From assembly GCF_012932915.1 (NCBI RefSeq), contig NZ_VCQU01000002.1, positions 310,001-374,000 on the forward strand: 64,000 nt of DNA. Direction: 5' to 3'. Position 1 is the stretch's first letter, and each line of letters begins with the position of its first letter. Position numbers and translations under genes: made by a program. The DNA is from Antrihabitans stalactiti (GTDB taxonomy: Bacteria > Actinomycetota > Actinomycetes > Mycobacteriales > Mycobacteriaceae). This document shows positions 52,818 to 63,004 of the stretch, piece by piece. Below the pieces are notes generated by a model that saw only the letters and a list, made by a program, of their open reading frames with translations, had not been told where the DNA came from and did not search any database.

Positions 52818-54079
52818 GCGGCGACACGGCGCGCATCGAGCTGTTCATCGGCAAGGGTGGCGTCGGGAAGACGACGCTGGCCTGCGCGACCGCAATATCG
52901 CTCGCACGTTCGGGGGAGCGGGTACTGCTCGCGTCCATCGACCAAGCCCACTCGTTGGGCGACGCCATGGGCGTCAACATTCCGCACGACCCCGGCACCA
53001 CCGCCGGCTTCAAGACCGTGATGGACGAGCTCGACGTCATCGAGATCGACACGCTCGCGCTCCTCGAAGACAAGTACCGCAACACCGTGAAGACGCTGAA
53101 GGTCGGGACCGGCCACGACCATGGGATCGGCGCTGAGCTCACCTCGCTGGAACCTGGCGAACTCACTGGCATGCCTGGTGTGCAGGAACTGCTCGGCCTC
53201 GCCGAGATCGTCGAGTTGGCGTCCGACGACCAGTGGGACATCGTGGTGGTCGACTGCGGACCGACAGCAGACGCATTGCGCACCCTTGCAGCACCGGACA
53301 TGTTCCTCGCTTATCTCGAGCGAATCTGGCCGCGGCATCGCCGCGTGGCGTCGGCAATCGGCATCGACATTCGCCAGGCGGTGATCGTCGCGACGGTCGA
53401 GAAGATCTCGTCGGCGGTCGCCACGGTCCGCGATGTACTCGCCGACCACAAACGAACTGGCGTGCGCTTGATCACCGAACCCGAGCGCGTCGCTGTCGCG
53501 GAAGCGGCCCGGACCCGGTCGGCGATCGCGCTCCTCGGCCTTCGCCTCGACGCCGTCATCGTGAACAAAGTGCTTCCGCCACTGGACCCACCGGGGGAGC
53601 AGGTCGACGGTGACGCCCATCCATCGGCGCGCTGGTACCGCAACCGCCGCAGCGAACAGCTCGACGTCGTCGAATCGCTCGAACAGTCCATGAGCGACGT
53701 CATAGTCTTCACGGCTCAGCACACCGGTCCGGAGCCGGTAGGGTTGTCGTCTCTAGGAGCGCTCGCTTATGCAGTGAACGCAGAACTGGCCGACACCGAC
53801 GGCTCTCGCGAAGAGGATGCGACGGCGCCTACGGTGTGGCTGGAATCAGGAACGGGCACGGAATCGGTTTATGCCATGCGGATCTACCTTCCGCTGGCCG
53901 CGCCGTCGAGCCTGAGCCTGGCACGAGCGGAGGACGATTTGATAGTGGGAGCAGACGGTGCACGCAGGCGGATTCGGCTCACGTCGGTTCTTCGCCGCTG
54001 CACAGTCGACGCGGCCGAGCTCGACGGTCACAATTTGATTGTCCGGTTTCGCCCAGATCCGAAGGTGTGGCCGAAATGA
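52814..54079 (+). CDS. ArsA-type ATPase
   Basis: A 421-residue P-loop ATPase of the ArsA/GET3 family: deviant Walker A IELFIGKGGVGKTTLACATA at the N-terminus, switch-like LLASIDQAHSLGDAMG, and DIVVVDCGPTADALR as the Walker B region. The C-terminal part (about 330-421) resembles the ArsA_HSP20-like tail (MRIYLPLAAPSSLSLARAEDDLIVGADGARRRIRL). It lies in a block with the two SRPBCC proteins. No ATG or GTG gives a sensible N-terminus. CTG 52814, overlapping the upstream stop (CTGA) and preceded by GGAAGG, is the best candidate. Confidence 0.88.
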   Translation: MSGDTARIELFIGKGGVGKTTLACATAISLARSGERVLLASIDQAHSLGDAMGVNIPHDPGTTAGFKTVMDELDVIEIDTLALLEDKYRNTVKTLKVGTGHDHGIGAELTSLEPGELTGMPGVQELLGLAEIVELASDDQWDIVVVDCGPTADALRTLAAPDMFLAYLERIWPRHRRVASAIGIDIRQAVIVATVEKISSAVATVRDVLADHKRTGVRLITEPERVAVAEAARTRSAIALLGLRLDAVIVNKVLPPLDPPGEQVDGDAHPSARWYRNRRSEQLDVVESLEQSMSDVIVFTAQHTGPEPVGLSSLGALAYAVNAELADTDGSREEDATAPTVWLESGTGTESVYAMRIYLPLAAPSSLSLARAEDDLIVGADGARRRIRLTSVLRRCTVDAAELDGHNLIVRFRPDPKVWPK

Positions 54080-54522
54080 GCCGTCAAGACAAGCAGGGAC
54101 CGAAGCCGGAGAAGCACACCGATCTCGGTGAAGAGCTGCGGATGCTCGCCGAAGCCGTCCTCGAACGCGCCGAGCCCGCACTGCGTGCGGCGGCCACGGG
54201 CGTCGGCAAAGAGGTGTGGGCCAATTGCGATTGGTGCCCGGTCTGCGCCGCTGCCGCGTTGCTCCGAGGCGAGCACCACGACTTTCTCGGCATCCTTGCC
54301 GACCACGGCACGAACATCGTCGTCGTTCTGCGTGAGGCGCTCGCGGGTGTACCGGTCGAGCCGAAATTGCCGGCCGAGGCGAAGCCCGCTTCGGCGGACC
54401 CAGAGCCTGCGGAGCCCGATTCTCACCGTTTGGTGAACATTCCGGTGACGATAAAAGCCGAGACCAGTACGGACCGACGCTCGAGTGGGCACAATTCGAC
54501 CCCATGGACACCGGTGGTGTGA
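54076..54522 (+). CDS. Conserved hypothetical protein with Cys-rich motif
   Basis: A 148-residue protein with a charged N-terminus, the segment EELRMLAEAVLERAEPALRAAATGVG, and the conserved core WANCDWCPVCAAAALLRGEHHDFLGILADHG with C-x2-C-x2-C. It corresponds to Rv2183c-like proteins. Start ATG 54076 overlaps the ATPase stop (ATGA), so it is coupled to the SRPBCC/ArsA operon; the C-terminal tail overlaps the start of the next gene. Confidence 0.8.
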   Translation: MSRQDKQGPKPEKHTDLGEELRMLAEAVLERAEPALRAAATGVGKEVWANCDWCPVCAAAALLRGEHHDFLGILADHGTNIVVVLREALAGVPVEPKLPAEAKPASADPEPAEPDSHRLVNIPVTIKAETSTDRRSSGHNSTPWTPVV

Positions 54523-55484
54523 GCCGCAAAGGTGCGACCGCACTGACAGTAGGTATAGACGTCGGTGGCACGAGTATTCGTGCCGCGGTCGTCGATGCTT
54601 CGGGCCAGGTGCTGGATTCGATCCAGGCGCCCACGCCGCAATCAGCCAAAGCGCTCGAAAAGACTCTCGACCGTGCGGTCCGGGAGCTGGCGAACAGGCA
54701 CCCGATCGGCGCGGTCGGTCTCGCTGTCGCAGGCTTCATCACGCCCGACCGGACTACGGTGCGGTTCGCGCCGCATCTGCCGTGGGTCAACGCGCCGGTC
54801 GGTCGGGATCTGAGCACCAGGCTCGGCTTGCCGGTGATTCTCGAACACGACGCCAACGCGGCGATCTGGGCGGAGCACAAATTCGGCTCCGCGCACGGCG
54901 GCCACAATGTGGTGCTCGTGGCGATCGGGACCGGCATCGGAGCCGCGCTGCTGATCGACGGGAAGTTGTATCGCGGTAGTCATGGTGTCGCACCGGAATT
55001 GGGCCACGTTCAGGTCGTTCCCGACGGGCGCGCCTGCGCGTGCGGCAAACGTGGCTGCTGGGAACGTTATTGCAGCGGAACGGCTTTGGCGGATACGGCG
55101 ATCGAGCTGATCGCTGCGAACCCTGCCGAATCGGCGAGCATGGCCCGTGAAGCCGTGCGCGATCCTGGCTCGTTGACGGGACGTCGGGTCGCGGGAGCGG
55201 CCCAGGACGGCGACCGGATCGCGCTCGCTGCCGTTGCGGAGTTCGCGCACTGGCTCGGCATCGGGTTTGCCTTCATCAGCGATATCTACGACCCGGACCT
55301 GATCGTAATCGCAGGCGGTGTCAGCACGTCGGCGCCGCTGTACCTCGACGAGGCGCGAGAGCATTACGGCGCGCTCGTCACGGGAGCCGGGCACCGCCCG
55401 CTGGCCCGCATCCGGACCACCCAGTTGGGGGAGGCGGCGACGATGATCGGCGCTGCCGAGCTTGCGCGGTCATTGCTGGCGTGA
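54504..55484 (+). CDS. glk: ROK-family glucokinase
   Basis: A 326-residue sugar kinase with N-terminal phosphate loop LTVGIDVGGTSIRAAVVDASG, the catalytic HDANAAIWAEHKFG, and the ROK zinc motif CACGKRGCWERYCSG. It phosphorylates glucose (or a related hexose) with ATP. It overlaps the 3' end of the preceding gene by 19 nt. In mycobacteria a sugar-kinase-like gene is not usual at this point, so substrate assignment rests on the family alone. Confidence 0.85.
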   Translation: MDTGGVSRKGATALTVGIDVGGTSIRAAVVDASGQVLDSIQAPTPQSAKALEKTLDRAVRELANRHPIGAVGLAVAGFITPDRTTVRFAPHLPWVNAPVGRDLSTRLGLPVILEHDANAAIWAEHKFGSAHGGHNVVLVAIGTGIGAALLIDGKLYRGSHGVAPELGHVQVVPDGRACACGKRGCWERYCSGTALADTAIELIAANPAESASMAREAVRDPGSLTGRRVAGAAQDGDRIALAAVAEFAHWLGIGFAFISDIYDPDLIVIAGGVSTSAPLYLDEAREHYGALVTGAGHRPLARIRTTQLGEAATMIGAAELARSLLA

Positions 55485-55586
55485 GGATGACTGTCGTTCA
55501 TGTAGGCGCGGTAGCTCACCTCCAAAATGCTCGGTAGAGTTACGCCTCGATAGTCGAGTGTTCACTCGCGATCGGGAAAGGTTGCC

Positions 55587-56318
55587 ATGGCGTACTGGCT
55601 CTTGAAGTTCGTGTTGGTCGGACCGATCCTGCGTCTGGTCAATCGACCACGGATCGAAGGTCTCGAAAACATCCCCACCGACGGGCCTGCGATTCTCGCC
55701 AGCAACCATTTGTCGATCACGGACTGGCTGTTCCTGCCGTTGATGTCGCCGCGCCGGGTCACGTTCCTGGCGAAGAGTGAGTACTTCACGACGCCTGGCT
55801 TCAAAGGTGCGCTGCAGCGCTGGTTCTTCACTGCGACCGGCCAGGTGCCGATCGATCGCAGCGGTGCCGACGCAGCCGAGGACGCGATGAACACCGCGAA
55901 GAAGTATCTGGAAAAGGGCAAGCTCGTCGGCCTGTACCCGGAGGGAACGCGGTCGCCTGACGGGCGTCTGTTCAAGGGCAAGACGGGCCTTGCGCGAATC
56001 GCACTCGATACCGGTGTGCCGGTGATTCCGGTGGCGATGATCGGTACGAACCTCGTCACTCCGCCCGGGACCACGAAGTATCGTCCCGCCAAGGTCACCG
56101 TGAAAGTCGGTGCACCGATGGACTTCTCGCGCTTCGAAGGACTCGGCGGCAACCGCTTCATCGAGCGTGCTGTGACCGACGAGGTGATGTACGAGTTGAT
56201 GCAGCTTTCCGGTCAGGAGTACGTCGACATCTACGGCGCGTCGCTCAAGAAGAAGGGCGCTGCCGCGGAGACGAAGTCTGCGCGCGCCGATCGCATTCCG
56301 GACACTCGCGCCGGTTAA
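55587..56318 (+). CDS. 1-acyl-sn-glycerol-3-phosphate acyltransferase (PlsC family)
   Basis: A 243-residue membrane-associated acyltransferase: NHLSITDWLF is the NHx4D catalytic block, and YPEGTRSPDGRLFKGKTGLARIAL is the second signature. It acylates lysophosphatidic acid or a related acceptor. It is the Rv2182c counterpart. RBS GGAAAGG precedes ATG 55587. Its last bases overlap the stop of the convergent mannosyltransferase gene. Confidence 0.93.
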   Translation: MAYWLLKFVLVGPILRLVNRPRIEGLENIPTDGPAILASNHLSITDWLFLPLMSPRRVTFLAKSEYFTTPGFKGALQRWFFTATGQVPIDRSGADAAEDAMNTAKKYLEKGKLVGLYPEGTRSPDGRLFKGKTGLARIALDTGVPVIPVAMIGTNLVTPPGTTKYRPAKVTVKVGAPMDFSRFEGLGGNRFIERAVTDEVMYELMQLSGQEYVDIYGASLKKKGAAAETKSARADRIPDTRAG

Positions 56319-57526
56319 CTCGCTGCCGCGGCCTCGTCGACCGATTCGACCGCCTTCGGGTCGGTGTCGTAGCGCCAGTAGAAGGCCAGCACGATCAGCA
56401 GAACAAGACCGAGCCAGGCGTAGCAGTTGCCGACGACGTGTTGCCAGAGATTCCAGTGCATCTCGTTGTCTTGCTCCTTGGGCAGCCAATTGAACGGGCC
56501 GAGGAAGAAGACGGTCCCGACACCGAGAAAGACCGGGATGTAGCGCCAGGCGGATGCGTGCCAGATCGCTGCGCCCACCAGCATCATCGCCGGCACGACC
56601 CACACCCAGTGGTGTGCCCACGACACGGGCGAGATCAACAACCCAGCGGTCGCAACCGAGACGAGAGCGGCGACGTCGTTGCGTGCCTTCACCGCGCGCA
56701 GCGCCGCGATCACCGCTAGAGCCAGCACAGCGAGCGCGAGCAACGCCCATAATTTCGATTCAGCCGGCGGATGCAGCCGATGCAGCACGCCGCGCAGTGA
56801 CTGGTTGGTCGCATAAGCGAGTCCGCCGACCCGACTCGGATCGAGCAGCGCGTCGAACCAGTAGTCCTTCGTGTCGCGGAAGGCGAAGACGAGTCCGAGC
56901 AGTGTGAAGAAGGCGAACGACACGACCGTCATGATTGCCGCTCGCCAATCGCGACGAACCAGGAAGTAGATGATGAACACCGCGGGGGTCAGCTTGATCG
57001 CTGCTGCGAGGCCGACCAGGATCCCACGAAAACGATCGCTGCGGACGGCAAGACAATCGACCGCGACCAGCACCATCAACAACGCGTTGAGCTGACCGAA
57101 ATCCAGTGTCGACCGAAATGGCTGGCTCAGTACTCCGACCACCGCGGATCCCGCGACGACGGAAAGCAGAACTGCTTGCCGGAAGCCCAGTTTCGACGCG
57201 ACCGCCAGGCAGGTACCAGTTGCCGCGAGGAAGGTGGCGACGCAGATCACGACCTTACCGAGCCACAGCGGAATCAGCGCGAGACCGCCGAAGATGATCG
57301 CCGCGATCGGGGGGTAGGTGAACGGCAACTGCGGGCCAGGCAGGGTTCCGGGAAAATCCTTCGCGTACAGCTGGTTCCCCTCGAGCCAGGCTCGACCACC
57401 CGTTCGATACACCTCGAGGTCGATCATGTTGGGCTCGCCTCGGCCGACCAGCAACAAGGGAATGGCGATCAACGCCGCGAGCCACAGAGCGCTCAACCCC
57501 GCCGCACTCCACCGAACCCGCCCCAT
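56315..57526 (-). CDS. GT87 alpha-1,2-mannosyltransferase
   Basis: A 403-residue polytopic GT-C glycosyltransferase with about ten membrane helices. It has the acidic loop after the first helix (PNMIDLEVYRTGGRAWLEGNQLY), the block PFTYPPIAAIIFGGLALIP, and SWAHHWVWVVPAMMLVG near the C-terminus. It corresponds to Rv2181, which adds alpha-1,2-mannose branches to lipomannan/lipoarabinomannan using polyprenyl-phosphomannose on the outer face. Start is ATG 57526 with GAGGAG upstream. Confidence 0.9.
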   Translation of the reverse strand: MGRVRWSAAGLSALWLAALIAIPLLLVGRGEPNMIDLEVYRTGGRAWLEGNQLYAKDFPGTLPGPQLPFTYPPIAAIIFGGLALIPLWLGKVVICVATFLAATGTCLAVASKLGFRQAVLLSVVAGSAVVGVLSQPFRSTLDFGQLNALLMVLVAVDCLAVRSDRFRGILVGLAAAIKLTPAVFIIYFLVRRDWRAAIMTVVSFAFFTLLGLVFAFRDTKDYWFDALLDPSRVGGLAYATNQSLRGVLHRLHPPAESKLWALLALAVLALAVIAALRAVKARNDVAALVSVATAGLLISPVSWAHHWVWVVPAMMLVGAAIWHASAWRYIPVFLGVGTVFFLGPFNWLPKEQDNEMHWNLWQHVVGNCYAWLGLVLLIVLAFYWRYDTDPKAVESVDEAAAAS

Positions 57527-57566
57527 TGCACTCCTCGCGTCGACCAGCCTCGCCGAACGAGCATAG

Positions 57567-58070
57567 CTACCGCTGGGGGTTTGCCCGCGCACGATAGGCC
57601 TCGATGGCGTCGAACTTCGCGAGGTTGTGCCGCGCATCCTCCAGCGCATCGTGAGCGTCGTTCGGCAACTTCGGCAGCGGCGCCCGGCCGTGATCCTCCC
57701 AGTGCTGCTTCAGTTCTCTCGTGAAGCGGGGAAGTGCCCGGGGCAGCTCCGTCATCGAGCCCCAGAGCTGGCACAGTGCGACGTGGTCATAGGCAGCGAC
57801 CCACGCCCACAATTCGGGTTCGACGCCGGGCCGGGGAACCAGGAATTCGAGCACGTCGTCTCGAATTCGTTGGCGGCTCTTGTTGAGCGGCGACGACGGC
57901 GGCGGCAACTTCGACAGCACATTCCGCCGGACCCACGGGATGGCACGGTCCGGGTTGAATTCGGTCGATACCGCGTAGTACTCACGCCCGTCTTCGGCGA
58001 CGATGCCGATCGAAACAAGGTCGATGGTCACGCCATCTTCGATGAATTCGCAATCGTAGAAATAGCGCAC
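57567..58070 (-). CDS. Polyadenylate-specific 3'-exoribonuclease AS
   Basis: A 167-residue DEDD-fold RNase: RYFYDCEFIEDGVTIDLVSIGIVAEDG carries the first Asp and Glu, and HDALEDARHNLAKFD the last acidic block with His. It matches the Rv2179c family, which removes 3' overhangs from RNA. Start is GTG 58070 with GAGGAG upstream; the open frame extends to 58127. It is divergent from aroG. Confidence 0.92.
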   Translation of the reverse strand: MRYFYDCEFIEDGVTIDLVSIGIVAEDGREYYAVSTEFNPDRAIPWVRRNVLSKLPPPSSPLNKSRQRIRDDVLEFLVPRPGVEPELWAWVAAYDHVALCQLWGSMTELPRALPRFTRELKQHWEDHGRAPLPKLPNDAHDALEDARHNLAKFDAIEAYRARANPQR

Positions 58071-58092
58071 TCGAGCGTTCTCCTCGCACTGA

Positions 58093-59550
<1,458 letters not shown>

Positions 59551-59562
59551 TCCGCCAGCGGA

Positions 59563-61617
59563 TCAGGGAAACGACACCAGGTTGACGCTGCTACCCGGCT
59601 TCACCCTGGAGCCGCCGCCCGGAAGCTGACCGATCACGAACCCCGCGTCCGATCGGGCGTTGACGTCCAGTCCGAGGTCGGTGAGCTTGGCGCGTGCCGA
59701 GCTGACCGACTGGCCGATCACGAACGGCACCGTCACTGCGTTCGACACGATGAGCGTCACCTCGCTGCCTGCGGTGACGGCTGTGCCGGGCGCAGGGTCG
59801 GTGGTGATCGTTTTGCCGCCGTCGATCCCGTCGTCGAATTCGGTCTTCGTTTCGCCGACCTTGACGCCGACCGCCTCGAGCGCCCTGCGTGCGTCCTCTT
59901 CGCTGCGGTTCCTGATATCGGGCAATTCGACCGGAGGCGCGCCTTTGCTGCGGACCACCTTCACCTTGGACCCGACAGCGACGGTCGTGCCCGGACCTGG
60001 GTCGAGCGAGGCGACCGAGCCGACTGCCGCCTTGGTGCTGAACGTTTCGCCGCCGTCGATCGGCTCCAGCGTCATGTCTTTGAGCTTCTTCTGAACCGCT
60101 GCGACGCTCTCGTTGTCGCCGATCGTCGGGATGACGGGCTTGCCCAGCGAAATCAGCAGCGCCACGGTCGAATTCTGCAGAATTTGCGACCCCGCCGCCG
60201 GGTCGATCCCAATGATCGCGTTGGCAGGCACGGTGTCCGAATAGCGATTCTGCGTCTCGGCCCTCAGCCCGGCGCTCTCGATGGCGGCAACTGCGGCGGT
60301 GCGATCGAGACCGTCGATCGACGGCACAGCCGTGTATCGACCGGACCCGACCCACCAGCCGGCGATCCCGACGAGGAGCGCGAGCAGCACCACGATGAGC
60401 AGCCAGATGTACATCGCTCGGCGCGATTTGCGGCGTGTATCGACGTACGCGGGGTAGGGCCGGTCGTTCGCAGGCAGCACACCTGACGGCATCCCCGGGT
60501 CGCTGGGTGGCAGCTGCGGATGCCGAGGCGTCGAGGCAGTGAAGACCTTGGTGTGCTGCGTCGGCGCATGAGGCCGTTGCTGCGGGTGCTGTGGCTGCTG
60601 CTGCGGCGCAACGGCGGGGGGTGCGGGCGTCGCTGCGACCGCAGTCGACGTCCGCGGGGCCGGTGGTGCCTGCTTCTGCAGCGGGTCCGTCGGCGGCGCG
60701 GCGCGCTGCCGGGGGAACTGCGCGCTGGCGTGCTCTGCGGACCGCTGGGGTGCGGGAACGCGATAGTCGGGCAGATCGAGTGCGCGGGCGACTATGCGCA
60801 GTTGCGCCGCCATTGCTGCCGCGTTCACGAACCGGTGTGCTGGTTCGCGTGCGGTCGAGTCGAGCACCATATCGTCGAATTCGCTAGGGACACCGTCGAT
60901 GAATTCGCTCGGGCTCGGCACGTCGTTGTGCAGCCGCTGATAGGCGATCGACAGCGACGTGTCGCCAGTGAAAGGTGTTCTACCGGTGAGCATTTCGAAT
61001 ATCAGGATGCCCATTGCATAGACATCGCTACGCGCGTCGGCGACACCGGTCGCGACCTGTTCGGGGGAGAGGTAGGCGGCGGTGCCGAGGATCACGCTGC
61101 TCGAGGTGGTGCTCGATGCGGCAATCGCTCGGACCAAGCCGAAGTCGGCGAGTTTCACCTCGCCAGAATCCGAAATCAGCACGTTCTCCGGCTTGACGTC
61201 ACGATGGACGAGCCCGGCCGCGTGGGCTACGCCGAGAGCATCGAGTACCGGCTCGGCGACGGCACGGACCGCGTGCGGCGGCATCGGCCCACGCTCGCGC
61301 AGCAACTCGCGCAACGTGCCACCTTCGACGAGTTCCATGACGAGGAAGGCGAGGTCGCCATCGACGCCCTGGTCGTACACCGCAACCAGCCCTGGATGCT
61401 TCAACCGGGCGACCGCGCGGGCTTCGAACTCGAACCGCGACAGGAACTTCGGATCGGCCGCGTATTGCGCATCCATGACCTTGATGGCCACCGGCCGGTC
61501 GAGGCGCACATCGAGACCGCGGTAGACCGTCGACATTCCGCCACGCGCGATTGGTGCATCCACGCGGTAGCGCCGATCCAGCATTTCGCCGATCAGTCCG
61601 TGTCCGTCCGCTCTCAT
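59563..61617 (-). CDS. pknL: Serine/threonine protein kinase with four PASTA domains
   Basis: A 684-residue membrane kinase. Kinase domain about 8-270: ARGGMSTVYRGLD, catalytic Lys in PVAIKVMDA, HRDVKPENVLI, and the DFG loop in KLADFGLVRAI. A Pro/Gln/Thr-rich juxtamembrane stretch, one membrane helix (YIWLLIVVLLALLVGIAGWWVG) and four PASTA repeats to the end follow. PASTA domains bind wall precursors outside the cell. Mycobacterial PknL lacks PASTA domains, whereas this form resembles the corynebacterial one. Start ATG 61617 with AGGGGGTG upstream; the longer frame runs into the upstream gene. Its likely substrate, the Rv2175c homologue, is nearby. Confidence 0.92.
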   Translation of the reverse strand: MRADGHGLIGEMLDRRYRVDAPIARGGMSTVYRGLDVRLDRPVAIKVMDAQYAADPKFLSRFEFEARAVARLKHPGLVAVYDQGVDGDLAFLVMELVEGGTLRELLRERGPMPPHAVRAVAEPVLDALGVAHAAGLVHRDVKPENVLISDSGEVKLADFGLVRAIAASSTTSSSVILGTAAYLSPEQVATGVADARSDVYAMGILIFEMLTGRTPFTGDTSLSIAYQRLHNDVPSPSEFIDGVPSEFDDMVLDSTAREPAHRFVNAAAMAAQLRIVARALDLPDYRVPAPQRSAEHASAQFPRQRAAPPTDPLQKQAPPAPRTSTAVAATPAPPAVAPQQQPQHPQQRPHAPTQHTKVFTASTPRHPQLPPSDPGMPSGVLPANDRPYPAYVDTRRKSRRAMYIWLLIVVLLALLVGIAGWWVGSGRYTAVPSIDGLDRTAAVAAIESAGLRAETQNRYSDTVPANAIIGIDPAAGSQILQNSTVALLISLGKPVIPTIGDNESVAAVQKKLKDMTLEPIDGGETFSTKAAVGSVASLDPGPGTTVAVGSKVKVVRSKGAPPVELPDIRNRSEEDARRALEAVGVKVGETKTEFDDGIDGGKTITTDPAPGTAVTAGSEVTLIVSNAVTVPFVIGQSVSSARAKLTDLGLDVNARSDAGFVIGQLPGGGSRVKPGSSVNLVSFP

Positions 61618-61631
61618 GTCACCCCCTTCGT

Positions 61632-62552
61632 CTACGTCGTGCTGCGCACGTTCAAAGCTCGATGGTACTGAGCCACCGGAACGAGACGGCGGACGCCGAG
61701 ACCGATTGCCACCTTGCGCGCCATGGGGACCGAGGCGCGATGTGAGAAGACGTCGTAGCCACCGGCTTCGATGCGGTCCAGGATTTCGCCGTACAGCTGC
61801 CACGCAGCGCCGACGCAGCGTTGCGTTCGACCCGGCAACGCGCGAAGCCCGGGCAGCGCCGAATCGTAGAACTCGCGGGTTCGCGCGAGCTGGAAGGCCA
61901 TGAACTGCTCCCATTCGGGCGTCACGCGTCGCTGCATCAGCGCTTCGGCAGCACCGAACCGGGCAAGCTCGTCCTGCGGGAGGTACACGCGATGCCGGTC
62001 GAGATCTTCGGCGACGTCGCGAAGGAAGTTCGTCAACTGAAAGGCGACGCCGAGTGCGGCGGCCGGTGTGCGCAACGCTGGGTCGGCTGCGCCGAACAGT
62101 GGCAACAGCAGCTCGCCGATGACTGCAGCCGAACCGTCCATGTACCCCATCAGATCGTCGAACGTCGCGTAGCGCTCGACTTCGAAATCCAGGTACATCG
62201 CGCCGAAGAATCGCCGAAAGTCGTTGTCCTGCAGCTTGAACTCGCGTGCCGTGTGCACCACCGCGCTGATCACGGGATGGTCGCTGCGCCCGGTCTCGCG
62301 GGCAGTGAAGAACGCCGATTCGAACGTCCTCAGCTCCATCAGGCGGGTGTCTGCCGACTCGCCGCTGACGTCGACGATGTCGTCGGCGAGCCGGCAGAAC
62401 GCATACAGCGCGTGCACGTGCGGCCTGACCTCGCGCGGCAACAAATTCGTCGACCAGTAGTAGGTCTTGCCGTGGCGGCGATTGATCCGTTTGCACTCGC
62501 GGTAGCTGCCGTCGAGGACAGCGCCCTCGGACCGGCTCCGCTCATTCATCAC
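61632..62552 (-). CDS. Squalene/phytoene synthase family protein
   Basis: A 306-residue prenyl synthase with the two Asp-rich motifs, AFCRLADDIVD and FLRDVAEDLDRHRVYLP, plus YYWSTNLLP near the start, typical of phytoene synthases joining two geranylgeranyl diphosphates. It lies 14 nt before pknL on the same strand. The start is GTG 62552 (GATAAT box 7 nt upstream) or the next-codon ATG 62549. Squalene synthase is the alternative activity. Confidence 0.88.
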   Translation of the reverse strand: MMNERSRSEGAVLDGSYRECKRINRRHGKTYYWSTNLLPREVRPHVHALYAFCRLADDIVDVSGESADTRLMELRTFESAFFTARETGRSDHPVISAVVHTAREFKLQDNDFRRFFGAMYLDFEVERYATFDDLMGYMDGSAAVIGELLLPLFGAADPALRTPAAALGVAFQLTNFLRDVAEDLDRHRVYLPQDELARFGAAEALMQRRVTPEWEQFMAFQLARTREFYDSALPGLRALPGRTQRCVGAAWQLYGEILDRIEAGGYDVFSHRASVPMARKVAIGLGVRRLVPVAQYHRALNVRSTT

Positions 62553-62628
62553 AAATCGATTATCCCGGACACCGACGCGGGTGCGTTCCGCACGCTCATG
62601 TCAGGCCGACCCGATAACGTTGACTCCT

Positions 62629-62997
62629 GTGAGTGCAATCCCATACGCCGACGACGTTCTGCCCGAATCCGTGCCTCTGCTTCAGCTTCCGGATGTGGCC
62701 AAGCAACTCGGCCTCGCGGTCACCAGGGTTCACCAGTTGCTTCGCGACCACCAGTTGATCGCCGTCAAGCGCGACGGAATCATCGCGGTCCCTGAAGAGT
62801 TCTTCGGCGCCGACGGCAAGGTGCTGAAGTTCCTGCCCGGACTGCTCGCGGTGCTGTCGGACGGCGGGTTCACCGAGGTCGAGGCGCTGCGTTGGCTGTT
62901 CGCCGAAGACGACAGTCTGCCGGGTACACCGGTGGCTGCACTGCGTGGGCATCAAGCGCGCGAAGTCATTCGCCGCGCTCAAGCGATGGCCATCTGA
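62629..62997 (+). CDS. Rv2175c-like winged-helix DNA-binding protein
   Basis: A 122-residue protein with an N-terminal winged helix (PLLQLPDVAKQLGLAVTRVHQLLRDHQLIAVKRDGIIAVPEEFF) and a helical C-terminus (LKFLPGLLAVLSDGGFTEVEALRWLF). It matches Rv2175c, a DNA-binding protein phosphorylated by PknL in M. tuberculosis, encoded close by here too. Start GTG 62629; a TAACGT box lies just upstream. It is divergent from the phytoene synthase gene and convergent with mptA. Confidence 0.9.
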   Translation: MSAIPYADDVLPESVPLLQLPDVAKQLGLAVTRVHQLLRDHQLIAVKRDGIIAVPEEFFGADGKVLKFLPGLLAVLSDGGFTEVEALRWLFAEDDSLPGTPVAALRGHQAREVIRRAQAMAI

Positions 62998-63004
62998 CCG
63001 ACGA

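Noticed and set aside
61618-62496. N-terminal 290-residue extension of the pknL reading frame
   Set aside because: It is out-of-frame read-through of the phytoene synthase gene; the kinase begins at ATG 61617 with a good ribosome site.
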